Origin: a virus
Virus record (IMG/VR): IMGVR_UViG_3300048804_000006
Span: 1 to 63,741 of that record
Direction: 5' to 3' (one strand)
Length of the DNA stretch: 63,741 nucleotides
The notes under the pieces are model-generated. The model had not been told where the DNA came from. It did no database searches and saw nothing but the letters and a program-made list of their open reading frames with translations. This document shows, one piece after another, positions 7,713-16,800 of the stretch (position 1 is the stretch's first letter; every line of letters starts with the position of its first letter). The translations under genes were made by a program, and so were the position numbers.

Positions 7713-7985
7713 CTAAATTGGCTGCTCTTTAAAACTCGGAAGATCCTGACCGCCAGGGATAATGGCAAAATCAGGAACATCCATCACCGGGACTTCCGAT
7801 ATTGCTACCAACCTCTTCGTGTCAAACCACCGGCTTTCCGGAATTTCTCCGTCCTTGTTGGTAGGCCGAGACACAACAGCTTGGACGCACCCATAAAGAT
7901 CAAAAGAAATTGATGTGACCACGCCCTCCAACCCCGAAACAACGTCCTTCACCTTGAACCCCAACAACTTCAAATGCTCCTGCAT
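7713..7985 (-). CDS. small beta-rich phage protein, 90 residues
   Basis: I start it at ATG 7985 after AGGAGGAAGGG; a longer frame reaches into the upstream ATPase gene. It opens LGFKVKDVVSGLEGVVTSIS, an SH3/Tudor-like barrel pattern typical of small phage proteins (GxxVxDxVTGxxGVVTS), followed by a loop-rich tail. Function unknown. It directly follows the Sak4-like ATPase. Confidence 0.75.
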   Translation of the reverse strand: MQEHLKLLGFKVKDVVSGLEGVVTSISFDLYGCVQAVVSRPTNKDGEIPESRWFDTKRLVAISEVPVMDVPDFAIIPGGQDLPSFKEQPI

Positions 7986-8014
7986 AACCCTTCCTCCTTT
8001 TCCTGCAATTATTA

Positions 8015-8845
8015 TTATTTGAAGATCCCGTTGGCCTCCTCGAATATCTTCTTGACATGAAACCGTCTCCGCACAATCCCTTTCGGCGGGTAAGGACCAG
8101 TCCACCCGGCCAGATACGCATCCGACCGATCAAACGATGCAAGGGGAGCATGATAGCGCCACAGAACCTCCATCGGAGCATCGTAGGCAGGCTGAGGAGT
8201 CTCATTGCCGTCTACATCGGTATGGTCCGGACTCTCCAACATTGCTATGAAATCGAAGTACCCCGGCATGATGTTGCCGAATTTCTGGCCTGCGAACGCT
8301 GGCCCGTAACCCACAGTCCGGTTGTATTTGGGACGTTCCTCGGTTCGTGCGGTGCAGATTACATCGAACCCGGCCATTGTAAGATTCTGGAGGCCGTTCA
8401 TCAACCGGAGCATATTGTCAGCAATGGCTCCAAAACTTTCCTTACTGAGCTTCACAGACATTGTGAGTTCTTTTACAATCGCATCCCGCTCCGCATCAGT
8501 CTTGGCAGCATAGTCTTGGTCAAGGATCTCGTATGACAACTGAGCCGCCATCAGGTGAGTCAAAGAGTCAAGCACAATTGTTTTCGCCCCCTCAAATCGC
8601 TTCAGGTCGAACACGGTGTCGATGCAGTCCCCGAAAGATTCATAAACCCCAATCTTGAGCTTGAGATCGGGACGATTGATTGCCTTGAAAGTAGTCTTTA
8701 CCTTGCGTTTCTCAGCGGTTAAATACACTACGGGATCGCTACAAGTTTGCAGAATTGTACAGGTTTTGCCTACCTTGGGCGGACCGTAAACCAACAGAAA
8801 GTTGCCTTGGGATTCCTCGATTGTTTTATAGTTCACCAACTGCAT
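8015..8845 (-). CDS. Sak4-like RecA-fold ATPase (phage recombination)
   Basis: 276 residues with Walker A GPPKVGKT (about 20-27), a Walker B at KTIVLDSL (about 87-94) and a sensor region with ICTARTEE. This is the AAA_24/Sak4 pattern, single-strand annealing ATPases related to the RecA core and often paired with an SSB-like protein. Start ATG 8845 behind AAAGGAGAATTATT. It lies directly after the second RecB-like nuclease, so the unit 9995-6118 looks like nuclease, annealing ATPase and SSB. Confidence 0.87.
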   Translation of the reverse strand: MQLVNYKTIEESQGNFLLVYGPPKVGKTCTILQTCSDPVVYLTAEKRKVKTTFKAINRPDLKLKIGVYESFGDCIDTVFDLKRFEGAKTIVLDSLTHLMAAQLSYEILDQDYAAKTDAERDAIVKELTMSVKLSKESFGAIADNMLRLMNGLQNLTMAGFDVICTARTEERPKYNRTVGYGPAFAGQKFGNIMPGYFDFIAMLESPDHTDVDGNETPQPAYDAPMEVLWRYHAPLASFDRSDAYLAGWTGPYPPKGIVRRRFHVKKIFEEANGIFK

Positions 8846-8858
8846 AATAATTCTCCTT

Positions 8859-9995
8859 TCACTTTCCTCGAATTTTATAGATCGTTTCCGAAATATTATT
8901 GCTCTTGCAAATTGTCCTCATCTCGCATGGATGCCCGTACATGTTTCCGCATCTGGTGAAATCCTTATAGAATATCCCCGACCAGCGTGCGGATTGTATA
9001 TCAATCACTACTTGCTTGTAACGCTCCATAGCCGCATCAAGTCGGAATTCACCCTTGTGAAATTTGACTCCGTACATCCGTTTTTGATTATTCCACCCTA
9101 TGAACGTGCGCGAGGGAGTAGACAATATGTTATCGTACACCCTCTGCATTAACTCCTCCGGCGACTCCTCTTTCTTCTTGAGTTCCTTTTGCAAGGGGAA
9201 TTGGATGACCTCCATAATTACATATTCCAGATTCGGATCAGCCAAGAAATATGTGCTGCACTGTGAATCGACAAAAAATGGGTCGAGATAATAAGAGGGA
9301 GAGCTACTCAGCTTGTCCTCGCAAAAATGGTCAGGGTACTTGCGGTCGTAGAATCCGTTGACTTTAAGCGGAAACGTCCAGCTCCGGTCATCCTGAGCCT
9401 GGTCCTCGCGGACGGCCCACAAGTTTACTGCCTCCTTACCAATAGATATGCTGGGGATAAAGCTCGTCGGCGGGAGGGTAATGTTATAATTCAGATTCAC
9501 CTCGGCTTGCAACTCGTAACCCGGCTCGACTACGATTTCCAATTCCTTGTAGGCTTTGAATAACGCTCGCACCTTGGCAACCGTCCGGGCATCGATCTCG
9601 TAATGGTTGATGACATCCCACGGAGAGTTAAATGTTACCCCGTCCCGGTCGTGGATTGATTTCGCTCCGAGGTGGAATTGTTTCGTGCAATCCCACAGTT
9701 TCCCGGCCTTGAGGGGAGTCGATAAATGATTGGGCCGGACCTCAACACCGATGATCTTCTTGAGCATGTAGAGGTAATGGCAGGTTAAGAAATCGGATAC
9801 GCTGGAATGGGATAGTGGGATTGCACGGGTGATGTCTGCTACGCAACGGTAAGTATCGGAACGTTTGCAAAACCCGCACTCACCGGGAATTTGCTCCATC
9901 GCATCGTTCTCGGCGTATTGGTAGAAATCACACTCGCGATTGTCGAAGGATGGACGAAATTGGGAGCATTTGGAAGAATCTAAAGTATTACGCAC
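8859..9995 (-). CDS. PD-(D/E)XK nuclease, RecB/Cas4-like
   Basis: 378 residues. It shows the RecB-family opening LSHSSVSDFLTCHYLYML (about 61-78), an active-site block GFYDRKYPDHFCEDK (Asp then E-D-K) and a C-terminal Cys cluster CGNMYGHPCEMRTIC; with the Cys at LTCHYL these would be four Fe-S ligands. Start GTG 9995 after AAAGGA. It is the first gene behind promoter P2 and heads the recombination operon. It likely resects DNA ends for the Sak4-like ATPase. Confidence 0.85.
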   Translation of the reverse strand: MRNTLDSSKCSQFRPSFDNRECDFYQYAENDAMEQIPGECGFCKRSDTYRCVADITRAIPLSHSSVSDFLTCHYLYMLKKIIGVEVRPNHLSTPLKAGKLWDCTKQFHLGAKSIHDRDGVTFNSPWDVINHYEIDARTVAKVRALFKAYKELEIVVEPGYELQAEVNLNYNITLPPTSFIPSISIGKEAVNLWAVREDQAQDDRSWTFPLKVNGFYDRKYPDHFCEDKLSSSPSYYLDPFFVDSQCSTYFLADPNLEYVIMEVIQFPLQKELKKKEESPEELMQRVYDNILSTPSRTFIGWNNQKRMYGVKFHKGEFRLDAAMERYKQVVIDIQSARWSGIFYKDFTRCGNMYGHPCEMRTICKSNNISETIYKIRGK

Positions 9996-10068
9996 AGTTA
10001 TGATTCCTTTCGTCGGTTCTATGGTTACATTTTAAATCTCATGTCCGTGTTATTCTCTGTTGGTGGGC

Positions 10069-10097
10069 ATCCTAAACGAGAATTAATGTATTGTCAA
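10069..10097 (-). promoter_or_regulatory. sigma-70 promoter P2
   Basis: TTGACA (10097-10092), 17-bp spacer, TAGGAT (10074-10069), preceded by AAAATAATAC as in the other family members. It lies in the 150-bp gap between the metallopeptidase-like gene and the RecB-like nuclease and is placed to drive the recombination operon. The rest of the gap shows only AT-rich DNA. Confidence 0.75.
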
Positions 10098-10146
10098 GTA
10101 TTATTTTATATTATTTTTAATCAACGATCCATCTACTTGATTTGAT

Positions 10147-10491
10147 TTAACCTTCCAGTGCCTTCACTATCTCACCCACCGGGTAGCCGGTCTGCCGACT
10201 GATCGACGGCGCGAAATCGTCTAAAATATAACCGTGCTTGCTATTGCTCCAAGGAGGATATTCCATCTGTTTTCGGTAACCTTCTAATTCAGTTTTCAGG
10301 ACATAACTCTTGCTAAGCAAAAGCAAGAATGGCCGCAACGGATTACGCCAGAACTGGGCGACATGGACCTTCTCGTGCTCAAGCTGGCCAACATCCCCTT
10401 CGCATGAAGGTCTCATATGAATCCACCAGCAGCGAGTCTCGGCCTCAACCTCACCGGGAATGTTCTCAGTATATTTGAGAGTGTAGATCAT
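10147..10491 (-). CDS. putative zinc metallopeptidase (HExxH), 114 residues
   Basis: Contains LEHEKVHVAQF (HExxH) about residues 37-47 and a likely third ligand in TELEGYRKQ (about 68-76), the gluzincin layout in miniature. It ends the leftward tail operon, after a tail assembly-like protein, and its start overlaps that gene by 4 bases. Possible jobs are virion peptidoglycan access or processing of a tail protein; a degenerate, non-catalytic domain is also possible. There is no signal peptide. Confidence 0.6.
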   Translation of the reverse strand: MIYTLKYTENIPGEVEAETRCWWIHMRPSCEGDVGQLEHEKVHVAQFWRNPLRPFLLLLSKSYVLKTELEGYRKQMEYPPWSNSKHGYILDDFAPSISRQTGYPVGEIVKALEG

Positions 10492-10889
10492 AGCTTCCCC
10501 CTCACCGTCGCCGCTTCTGCATTCAAGGTAGCAAGGCTTTCTTCTTTGCCTTCCTTGTTAAGCCACTTCGGCGCGTCGGTCTTCGCAGCGATGTACTCCC
10601 GGATCGAGCGGATGGATTTGATGTCAATCTCCCGGAGTTCGGCTTTTGTCTGCGATTCCTGCCTTGCTGTTTCCTCTGCTGCGAGGATGTTGGCTTTCTC
10701 CGGATCAACGACCAGCTTCCCGTCAACCACGGAGAGAAATCTCCCGTTGGCTTCAATAGCAGGGAGCATTAACTGAACAAGCAAAAAATCCTCGTAATCC
10801 GGGGCGTCTTTAGCGACAACCCTCTCGCCGCCTTCAAAATATTCAATCACCTGATAATCCGTTTCTGTGCTGTATCGCTTGGCATACAT
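10488..10889 (-). CDS. tail fibre-associated/assembly-like protein, 133 residues
   Basis: The N-terminal half is beta-rich (YQVIEYFEGGERVVAKDAPDY) and the C-terminal half a Lys/Glu coiled coil (REIDIKSIRSIREYI, then LNAEAATVRGKL). Phage proteins with the IDxxSIRxxR...L..LxxEAxxLRxxL ending are usually found beside tail fibres as assembly helpers or chaperones. Start ATG 10889, AAGGAGG upstream. Its location directly after receptor-binding candidates supports that. Confidence 0.6.
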   Translation of the reverse strand: MYAKRYSTETDYQVIEYFEGGERVVAKDAPDYEDFLLVQLMLPAIEANGRFLSVVDGKLVVDPEKANILAAEETARQESQTKAELREIDIKSIRSIREYIAAKTDAPKWLNKEGKEESLATLNAEAATVRGKL

Positions 10890-10901
10890 AAAACCTCCTT
10901 C

Positions 10902-11501
10902 TTAAAAGATCATGATTTGGGGTGCTGATGGCAGCGTGTAGGTTATAGTTAATTTAGGACGGTTCCCTGTTGTTGCATGGGCAGACCCGGCAAACTGGAC
11001 GTAATAATCTACCGTTTCCACATTGCCAATACCTCTAAGATACAGTATTTTTGACGTATTTGCTTGAGCATACTGCACAAGGGCCGTTATGGTAATATTA
11101 AGCCAGTTATTTATCGCAGGGATGGCACCGCTGGTAACCGCATCGGTAGCGGTAATATCATTTGTGGTGTTTGCAGCTCCAGCGGTTGACCATGCCGAGG
11201 CACTCTTATAGCTATTCCACGTAACTTCAGACATGACCATATCAGCACGAACTACACGATTAATAATAACACTTGTAGGGGCTGGGACACTTTTTTCTAA
11301 TACATAGAGACTTAGTACCGCAGAAGTAATAACCGCCCCGGCAGGAAGAGCACTGAAATCAAATAACCCAACTGGTCGTTCCGTTCCGCCGCCAGTAGTA
11401 TTGCCCACATCACAAGCGGTGGAGGTATTATAGTTGGTATCTGCTGCCGCTGACCGCAAACGACTCATATTTGTTGCGGTTTGGATTGTTAAGACTGCCA
11501 T
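10902..11501 (-). CDS. putative adhesin/tail fibre with DNRLRE-like carbohydrate-binding domain
   Basis: 199 residues, Thr/Ala/Ser-rich, with the pattern AVITSAVLSLYVLEK, VTWNSYKSASAW, W..ITALVQYA and LYLRG that marks DNRLRE/CBM96-type beta-sandwich domains. These bind polysaccharide, so this is a candidate receptor-binding or virion surface protein. ATG 11501 overlaps no gene and is 13 bases downstream of the fibre-like gene. Confidence 0.65.
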   Translation of the reverse strand: MAVLTIQTATNMSRLRSAAADTNYNTSTACDVGNTTGGGTERPVGLFDFSALPAGAVITSAVLSLYVLEKSVPAPTSVIINRVVRADMVMSEVTWNSYKSASAWSTAGAANTTNDITATDAVTSGAIPAINNWLNITITALVQYAQANTSKILYLRGIGNVETVDYYVQFAGSAHATTGNRPKLTITYTLPSAPQIMIF

Positions 11502-11514
11502 ATTTTTCTCCCTT

Positions 11515-12600
11515 TTAAGGTGTCACAAAAATCATAATAACTGTCAGATCCGAAGCATCCCCCGTTGAACCCTTGACACTTGTAACCTCAAGCAATTCAC
11601 CGGGATTGATGTCATACGCCGCCACAGCGATATTTACCGCAGTCGGATACCAAGTCGTGTTTGCTGCGATCAATTCACCACCCGCGGTCGTGTTGACCTC
11701 GGCTGCGTTGATTCTCACACTGGCCTGCCCATGCGTTGCGCCTGAATCATGGACATTTGAATAGACGCTGAAATGGACAAGGTATGACAGCGGCAAAGTC
11801 CAGACCAGGTTTGACTTAAGATCGCTGGTAATCAGGGCCGTGTTGCTTGCGTCCTCATAAGTTCCGGGGATAATCACCACCACCTGCCGGACTGTCCCGC
11901 CACCGTAATACAAGGCCGTCACGTCACCACCAAGGGGCGCGCCGCGAACGGTTAGAAGATCCGAGGCAATCGCGGAGACTTGCCCGAAATAAGTCGTTCC
12001 ACCGATGACGTATTGCAGTCCCATTCCAACCTTAATCGGGGCCGTCAGATCCGTGGTCATGGTCAACGTGGAGGTCGAGGCAGGAGTGGCTGTGAAGGTG
12101 CCGGTGGTTTTAGTCCAATGGTCGGCGCGGTGAGCCGTTATCTGCTTGCCGTTCAGGTCCAGGTCCCCGCCGAGCTGGGGGGTGGTGTCTTCGACGAGGT
12201 TGGACATCATACCACCGCCTGGAGCTGATTGCGAGATTGTCCATGCTGTTTTTGTTCCGCTACCAATAATATTTACAACATTCATCACGAGAGTTGTCCC
12301 GCCGTAACTCGTAATGGTTCCGTACATTGCATTCGTTGACGGTGCGGCAGTATCGGCAATGACCAGCCACATTCCCGGCTGAAAACTCTTCCCGGCCGTC
12401 ACGGTGAAGGTTTTCGCTCCGGTCCCGATTGCGTTGCTGCTGGTGCTGGTATCGGTGGTAGCATTCAACGTTAGAGCCGCCGCTTGAGCATTGGCCTCGG
12501 AGACAAACACTGGAAGGGCAGCTAAAAAAGCATCTCCTTCATCAGAGAATGTACTTGGTCGCGATCTGCTCGGCGGGGTGGGTAAGGGTGTGATAGCCAT
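11515..12600 (-). CDS. tail fibre protein
   Basis: 361 residues. The start (TPLPTPPSRSRPSTFSDEGD) is a very common N-terminus of phage tail fibre proteins, followed by SEANAQAA. The middle contains EDTTPQLGGDLDLNGKQI, another fibre hallmark, then beta-rich Gly/Thr segments and a C-terminal jelly-roll-like head. It should form a trimeric fibre with the N-terminus docked on the tail tip and the C-terminus touching the host. Confidence 0.75.
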   Translation of the reverse strand: MAITPLPTPPSRSRPSTFSDEGDAFLAALPVFVSEANAQAAALTLNATTDTSTSSNAIGTGAKTFTVTAGKSFQPGMWLVIADTAAPSTNAMYGTITSYGGTTLVMNVVNIIGSGTKTAWTISQSAPGGGMMSNLVEDTTPQLGGDLDLNGKQITAHRADHWTKTTGTFTATPASTSTLTMTTDLTAPIKVGMGLQYVIGGTTYFGQVSAIASDLLTVRGAPLGGDVTALYYGGGTVRQVVVIIPGTYEDASNTALITSDLKSNLVWTLPLSYLVHFSVYSNVHDSGATHGQASVRINAAEVNTTAGGELIAANTTWYPTAVNIAVAAYDINPGELLEVTSVKGSTGDASDLTVIMIFVTP

Positions 12601-12611
12601 GATATTTCCTC

Positions 12612-13820
12612 CTATGTTAAGCCTTCGATTTGTATCGAAACTGTTGATCCTGTCGGATACGCCAATACAATATCAAAATCCTTAAAGAATCCGTAAACCA
12701 TTGTTAACCCAAAAGATTGCGATGCTATCCAAAGTAATGGTATTGCCCGATATTGAATCAACAATCTCAGTAATTCGTCTATATTTGTATTTGGAACCCA
12801 CAAGTCAACTGTCATCCGTTTTGAGAATGCTCGTTCCAGCACTGTGTAATTTCCAAACGGATCGGTTGTCTTGGTGCTATAATCAACAAGTCCAACAGAT
12901 ATCCCGAATTTTGATACCCCAATATATGCCTGCGTTCCCGGAATTATACAACCTACCGCTGCAACTCCATTCGGTCGCACAATAGTTATTTCAACTGTCT
13001 GATTCAAGTAAGGTGGAATATCAAGATGCGTGAAGTCTGGCCGGTTGGCGATCTCGGTGAAGAAGTATGTGTAAAGGTCGGTTACTACCGAGGTAAACAT
13101 CGTAGACCCAGTAGACAACAAATCCGTCATTTCATCATAGACAACTGTCGATCCGTCAATCATCGTGACAAATACAGCAGTCGCATTGAGATTCAAGAAA
13201 GCAATTGCATTAAACACGGAGGCGAGAGTTAGTTTGTAATAGATTCCTCTTGAGCCAACCACAGCATTTCCAGCAGCACTTGCAACTACCGCCTCATGGT
13301 TTATCATATGGCCGGTTAAAATCATGCCTGCACCATCTACACTTGATATTAAGAATGGATGGTTGTTATTTGCAGATGCCGCGACCCATCCATCCCAGAC
13401 AATCACATCGCCAGCAACAAATCCATCAGTTGTAAAGCTACCAGATGAACGAGTAAATGTACCCGCTCCGCTTGCCCCGGTTGAGGCTGCGGTGACAGTA
13501 ATTATTTGCCCTGTCCCGATATATGCCAATTGAATTTGCGATCCGACAACTATATCAAACGCCTTCCATCGGTTCGTGGAAGATAATTCAAGCCACTTTG
13601 GAACGGCAGCCAGAACATCGATTTCAGGAGAATTCCCACCAGTAAGATTTGCGACAAGAAGTTCATAAACCTTATGAATGCCAGTCGTAACAACCCGCAC
13701 AGTTTGGCCTATAGTGTACGGAGTGCCTACTGCCCATGCTCCCGCTGTGCCATCTGTTTCAATGACATTGGTTGCGGTAAGCATCGCATCTGTAACAGAA
13801 ATTGGACGGATGATATCCAT
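12612..13820 (-). CDS. tail tip / distal tail protein
   Basis: 402 residues immediately after the tape measure gene (one-base overlap), the position of distal tail or tip proteins in siphophages. Residues about 25-95 carry YTIGQTVRVVTTGIHKVYELL...WLELSSTNRWKAFD, a carbohydrate-binding-like W/Y pattern. The remainder is beta-rich and Gly/Thr-rich. Specific role (tip, baseplate hub, or fibre base) cannot be fixed from sequence. Confidence 0.6.
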   Translation of the reverse strand: MDIIRPISVTDAMLTATNVIETDGTAGAWAVGTPYTIGQTVRVVTTGIHKVYELLVANLTGGNSPEIDVLAAVPKWLELSSTNRWKAFDIVVGSQIQLAYIGTGQIITVTAASTGASGAGTFTRSSGSFTTDGFVAGDVIVWDGWVAASANNNHPFLISSVDGAGMILTGHMINHEAVVASAAGNAVVGSRGIYYKLTLASVFNAIAFLNLNATAVFVTMIDGSTVVYDEMTDLLSTGSTMFTSVVTDLYTYFFTEIANRPDFTHLDIPPYLNQTVEITIVRPNGVAAVGCIIPGTQAYIGVSKFGISVGLVDYSTKTTDPFGNYTVLERAFSKRMTVDLWVPNTNIDELLRLLIQYRAIPLLWIASQSFGLTMVYGFFKDFDIVLAYPTGSTVSIQIEGLT

Positions 13821-16800
13821 TATACAAGTACCCTCTCAGCAGGTTGACCGTCCACATCCCACCGGTCAAGTATTTTAGCCGTTTTAAGCGTGTTTTTAGC
13901 ATTAGCGACATTCCCTGCTTTTATTTCTTCTCTTAATGCTCGGAGTTCTTCAATTAGGATTACATTGTTGCCAGTAGACTGAACCCCTAATTTACCACCA
14001 ATTCTGATGAGTGGCATGACAGCTTCCGGTCCAGCCTCTCCCATCAATCCTGTGCCATTTGCCATCGGGAACATTGTTGGACGATTATAAATTCCACCAT
14101 TGCTGAATGGGATGACATTTCCACCTGAGAAAGCATAACCCATTGCGGCAGTAAGGTTAGGTGGACCGACAGTACCAAAAAAGTCATTCCAAGGTCCATA
14201 TTTTCCATAACCACTCCAATCATCTATTGGAGGAATAATGGCAGGCGGTTCAAGAGGAGGTGGTAATATCGGAGCAATCGGAGGAATCGCAACAATCGGT
14301 GATACATAATTAATGATGGAATTCATCGCAATATTGACTGCGCTAATGAAAGAACCTATTGCCGACTGCAATGTCACAAACGCGCCTGGCAAGGTCACAA
14401 GAGCACTGGTGGGGGTATTGAGTGAATCTAAATATCCAATCAATCCACCCACGCCTGCTGTTACAGGGGACCAATTGATAGAACCAATATAATCTCCCCA
14501 CGTTACGCCTGGTACAAAAGCATCCCACGAAATTCCCGATATATAAGTTGTCCAATCCATTCCTGGTACAAAAGCATCCCACCCCATTGTTTCTACAAAA
14601 TCTGTCCATGCAACAGAATTTATAAATGATGGCCATGAAAGAGATTCCATGAAATCATTCCACGAAAGGGAAGTCATAAAGTCTTTCCAAGCCAACGTAG
14701 TCATAAATTTGTCCCAGGCAAGAGAACCGACAAATGAATCCCACGATACTGAATTAATAAATGTTGACCATGACAACGAACCAACAAAATCGTTCCACCC
14801 AAATGAACCAACAAAATCATTCCAAGCAAGAGAACCGACAAATGAATCCCACGCCATCGAGCCAACAAACACATCCCATGAAAGAGAATTGACAAAATTG
14901 GACCAATCAACGGTCGATATAAACAGGTCCCACGCGACTGGATCAATTTGTTCTGACCAATCAAATAATGACAAACTGCTAACTACATCATCTAACGTTC
15001 CCATTAACCCATCAGGACCAAAAGTGTAGATTAAATCATCTGCTGTTCCAAGTAACCCATCAGGCCCAAAAGCTATATAAAGGTCGTCTGCGGTTCCTTG
15101 TAGTCCATCTGGTCCAAATGATAGAACGACCCTATCTGCTGCTCCTCCCATCTCAGCAACAGATGCCGCCACATCATCAGCAGTTCCCATCAATCCGTCA
15201 GGTCCAAACTTCATAATTACATCATCAATAGTACCAAGCAATCCATCTAGACCAAAAGATATATATAAATCGTCTGCTGTTCCCTTCAACCCATCCTTCC
15301 CGAAAGAAAGATAAAGATTATTTGCCGCTGCTGTTACATTTCCCAAACCATCTATTATTGGAGTGAAATCTGTTAATAGAAAATGTTGCCAACCAAGTGC
15401 ATTTTCTGCATTGGCTAGATTTCCCATCCACCCTTCAATCAAGACTAGGTTCGCGCTTACTCCCTTTTGGAGTTCCTGTTTTATCAGAGTAAGCGTACTC
15501 AACATTCCTTCAAAAAGATGTGCCTGATACTCGGCGTATCCCTGCATTGAATTGCTTACCTTTTCAGCTTCGGTCAATGCTAGAAGTATTTTCCCTTTCT
15601 CTCTGTTGAAATCTGCCAATGACTTACTTGTTGTCATACTCTCTGTAAGATATGATTGTGCCAACCCAGGAAGGGCAGCAAGCGCAGTCTTATCTCCGGT
15701 CATTGCCTTGGCGTAAGTGGCATTAAATCTCGTTTTTTCTGCATCTTGTGTCCCAATCCCTCTGATGGAAAGGATAGCATCATGTAATGATGCACTTATG
15801 CTTTTGTATTCATTGGCAAGAGAACGTGCCTCGGAAGCCGCTGAGGATATCGCAGATTCATATGCTCCCAAAGCATCGGTTGCTCCTGATATTGTCAAAT
15901 TAAGAGCATCTTCAAGGGCTGAAATAAATGTATCCATTGCCGGAGATAGTTTCATCAATGCCACATAGGTTTCTTGTCCACCCTTTGTGGTTATATCAAG
16001 AGCTTCAACTATCTGTCGGAACTGTTCTCGCGTTTGAGGGAGAGCATCATAACCTAACTCCTTCATTGCATCGGTTAAAGTGCCTTGTAATTTTACTTGC
16101 TTCTCCGCATCGGTGAAGAACTTGTCGTAGTAAGTTGAAGCCGCTTCTGTGAGTTTGTCCAAACCACCCGCTATTTCTATCAGGGATTCGCTCAGAGCTA
16201 CTGCTTCCATTGCCGTGCCTGAGAATGCCTTGTTAGTCATATCGAGGGCGCTGAGGACGGATTCCTTATCAACGACAAGTCGGATAGCCGTTTGAAGGAG
16301 ACCCTCGCCGACCTGCTGGTATTGGGAAATTAGGGTACCGAAAAGAGTCTTGACAGCCTCATCGCCAGCCTTGGATATAAATTCCGATACGGCCTTTTGA
16401 ATTCCTTCAGCATCAAGTCCCTGAAGATTTAATTTCGCATCTGCAAAGATATAATTTAGTGCTGCATTTGTGTCCGTCCCGAACCCCTTTGCAAGTTCTC
16501 CAAAAGTCTTTGTAAGGTTTGTATAAATACCTTCTGGCCCACTAAAAAGACGTGTTAATTCTTCATCTATCGCTCCCAAAACCGTACTATGTTCATCATG
16601 GCCTGCCCCGCCAAAAACACTCCATGAGGTTTCTTTTATAATATCGGTATATGATTGTACTGCCTTTCCTCCATTGGTAATTGATAATCCAGAAGCTGTG
16701 GAAGAAACTGTCGTACTGCCAAATAATTTCTGATCGATCCAAGCAAAAATCTTATCTGCAAATAGAGATCCCTTGGCGGCAATAGAACTCAGGATAGGAG

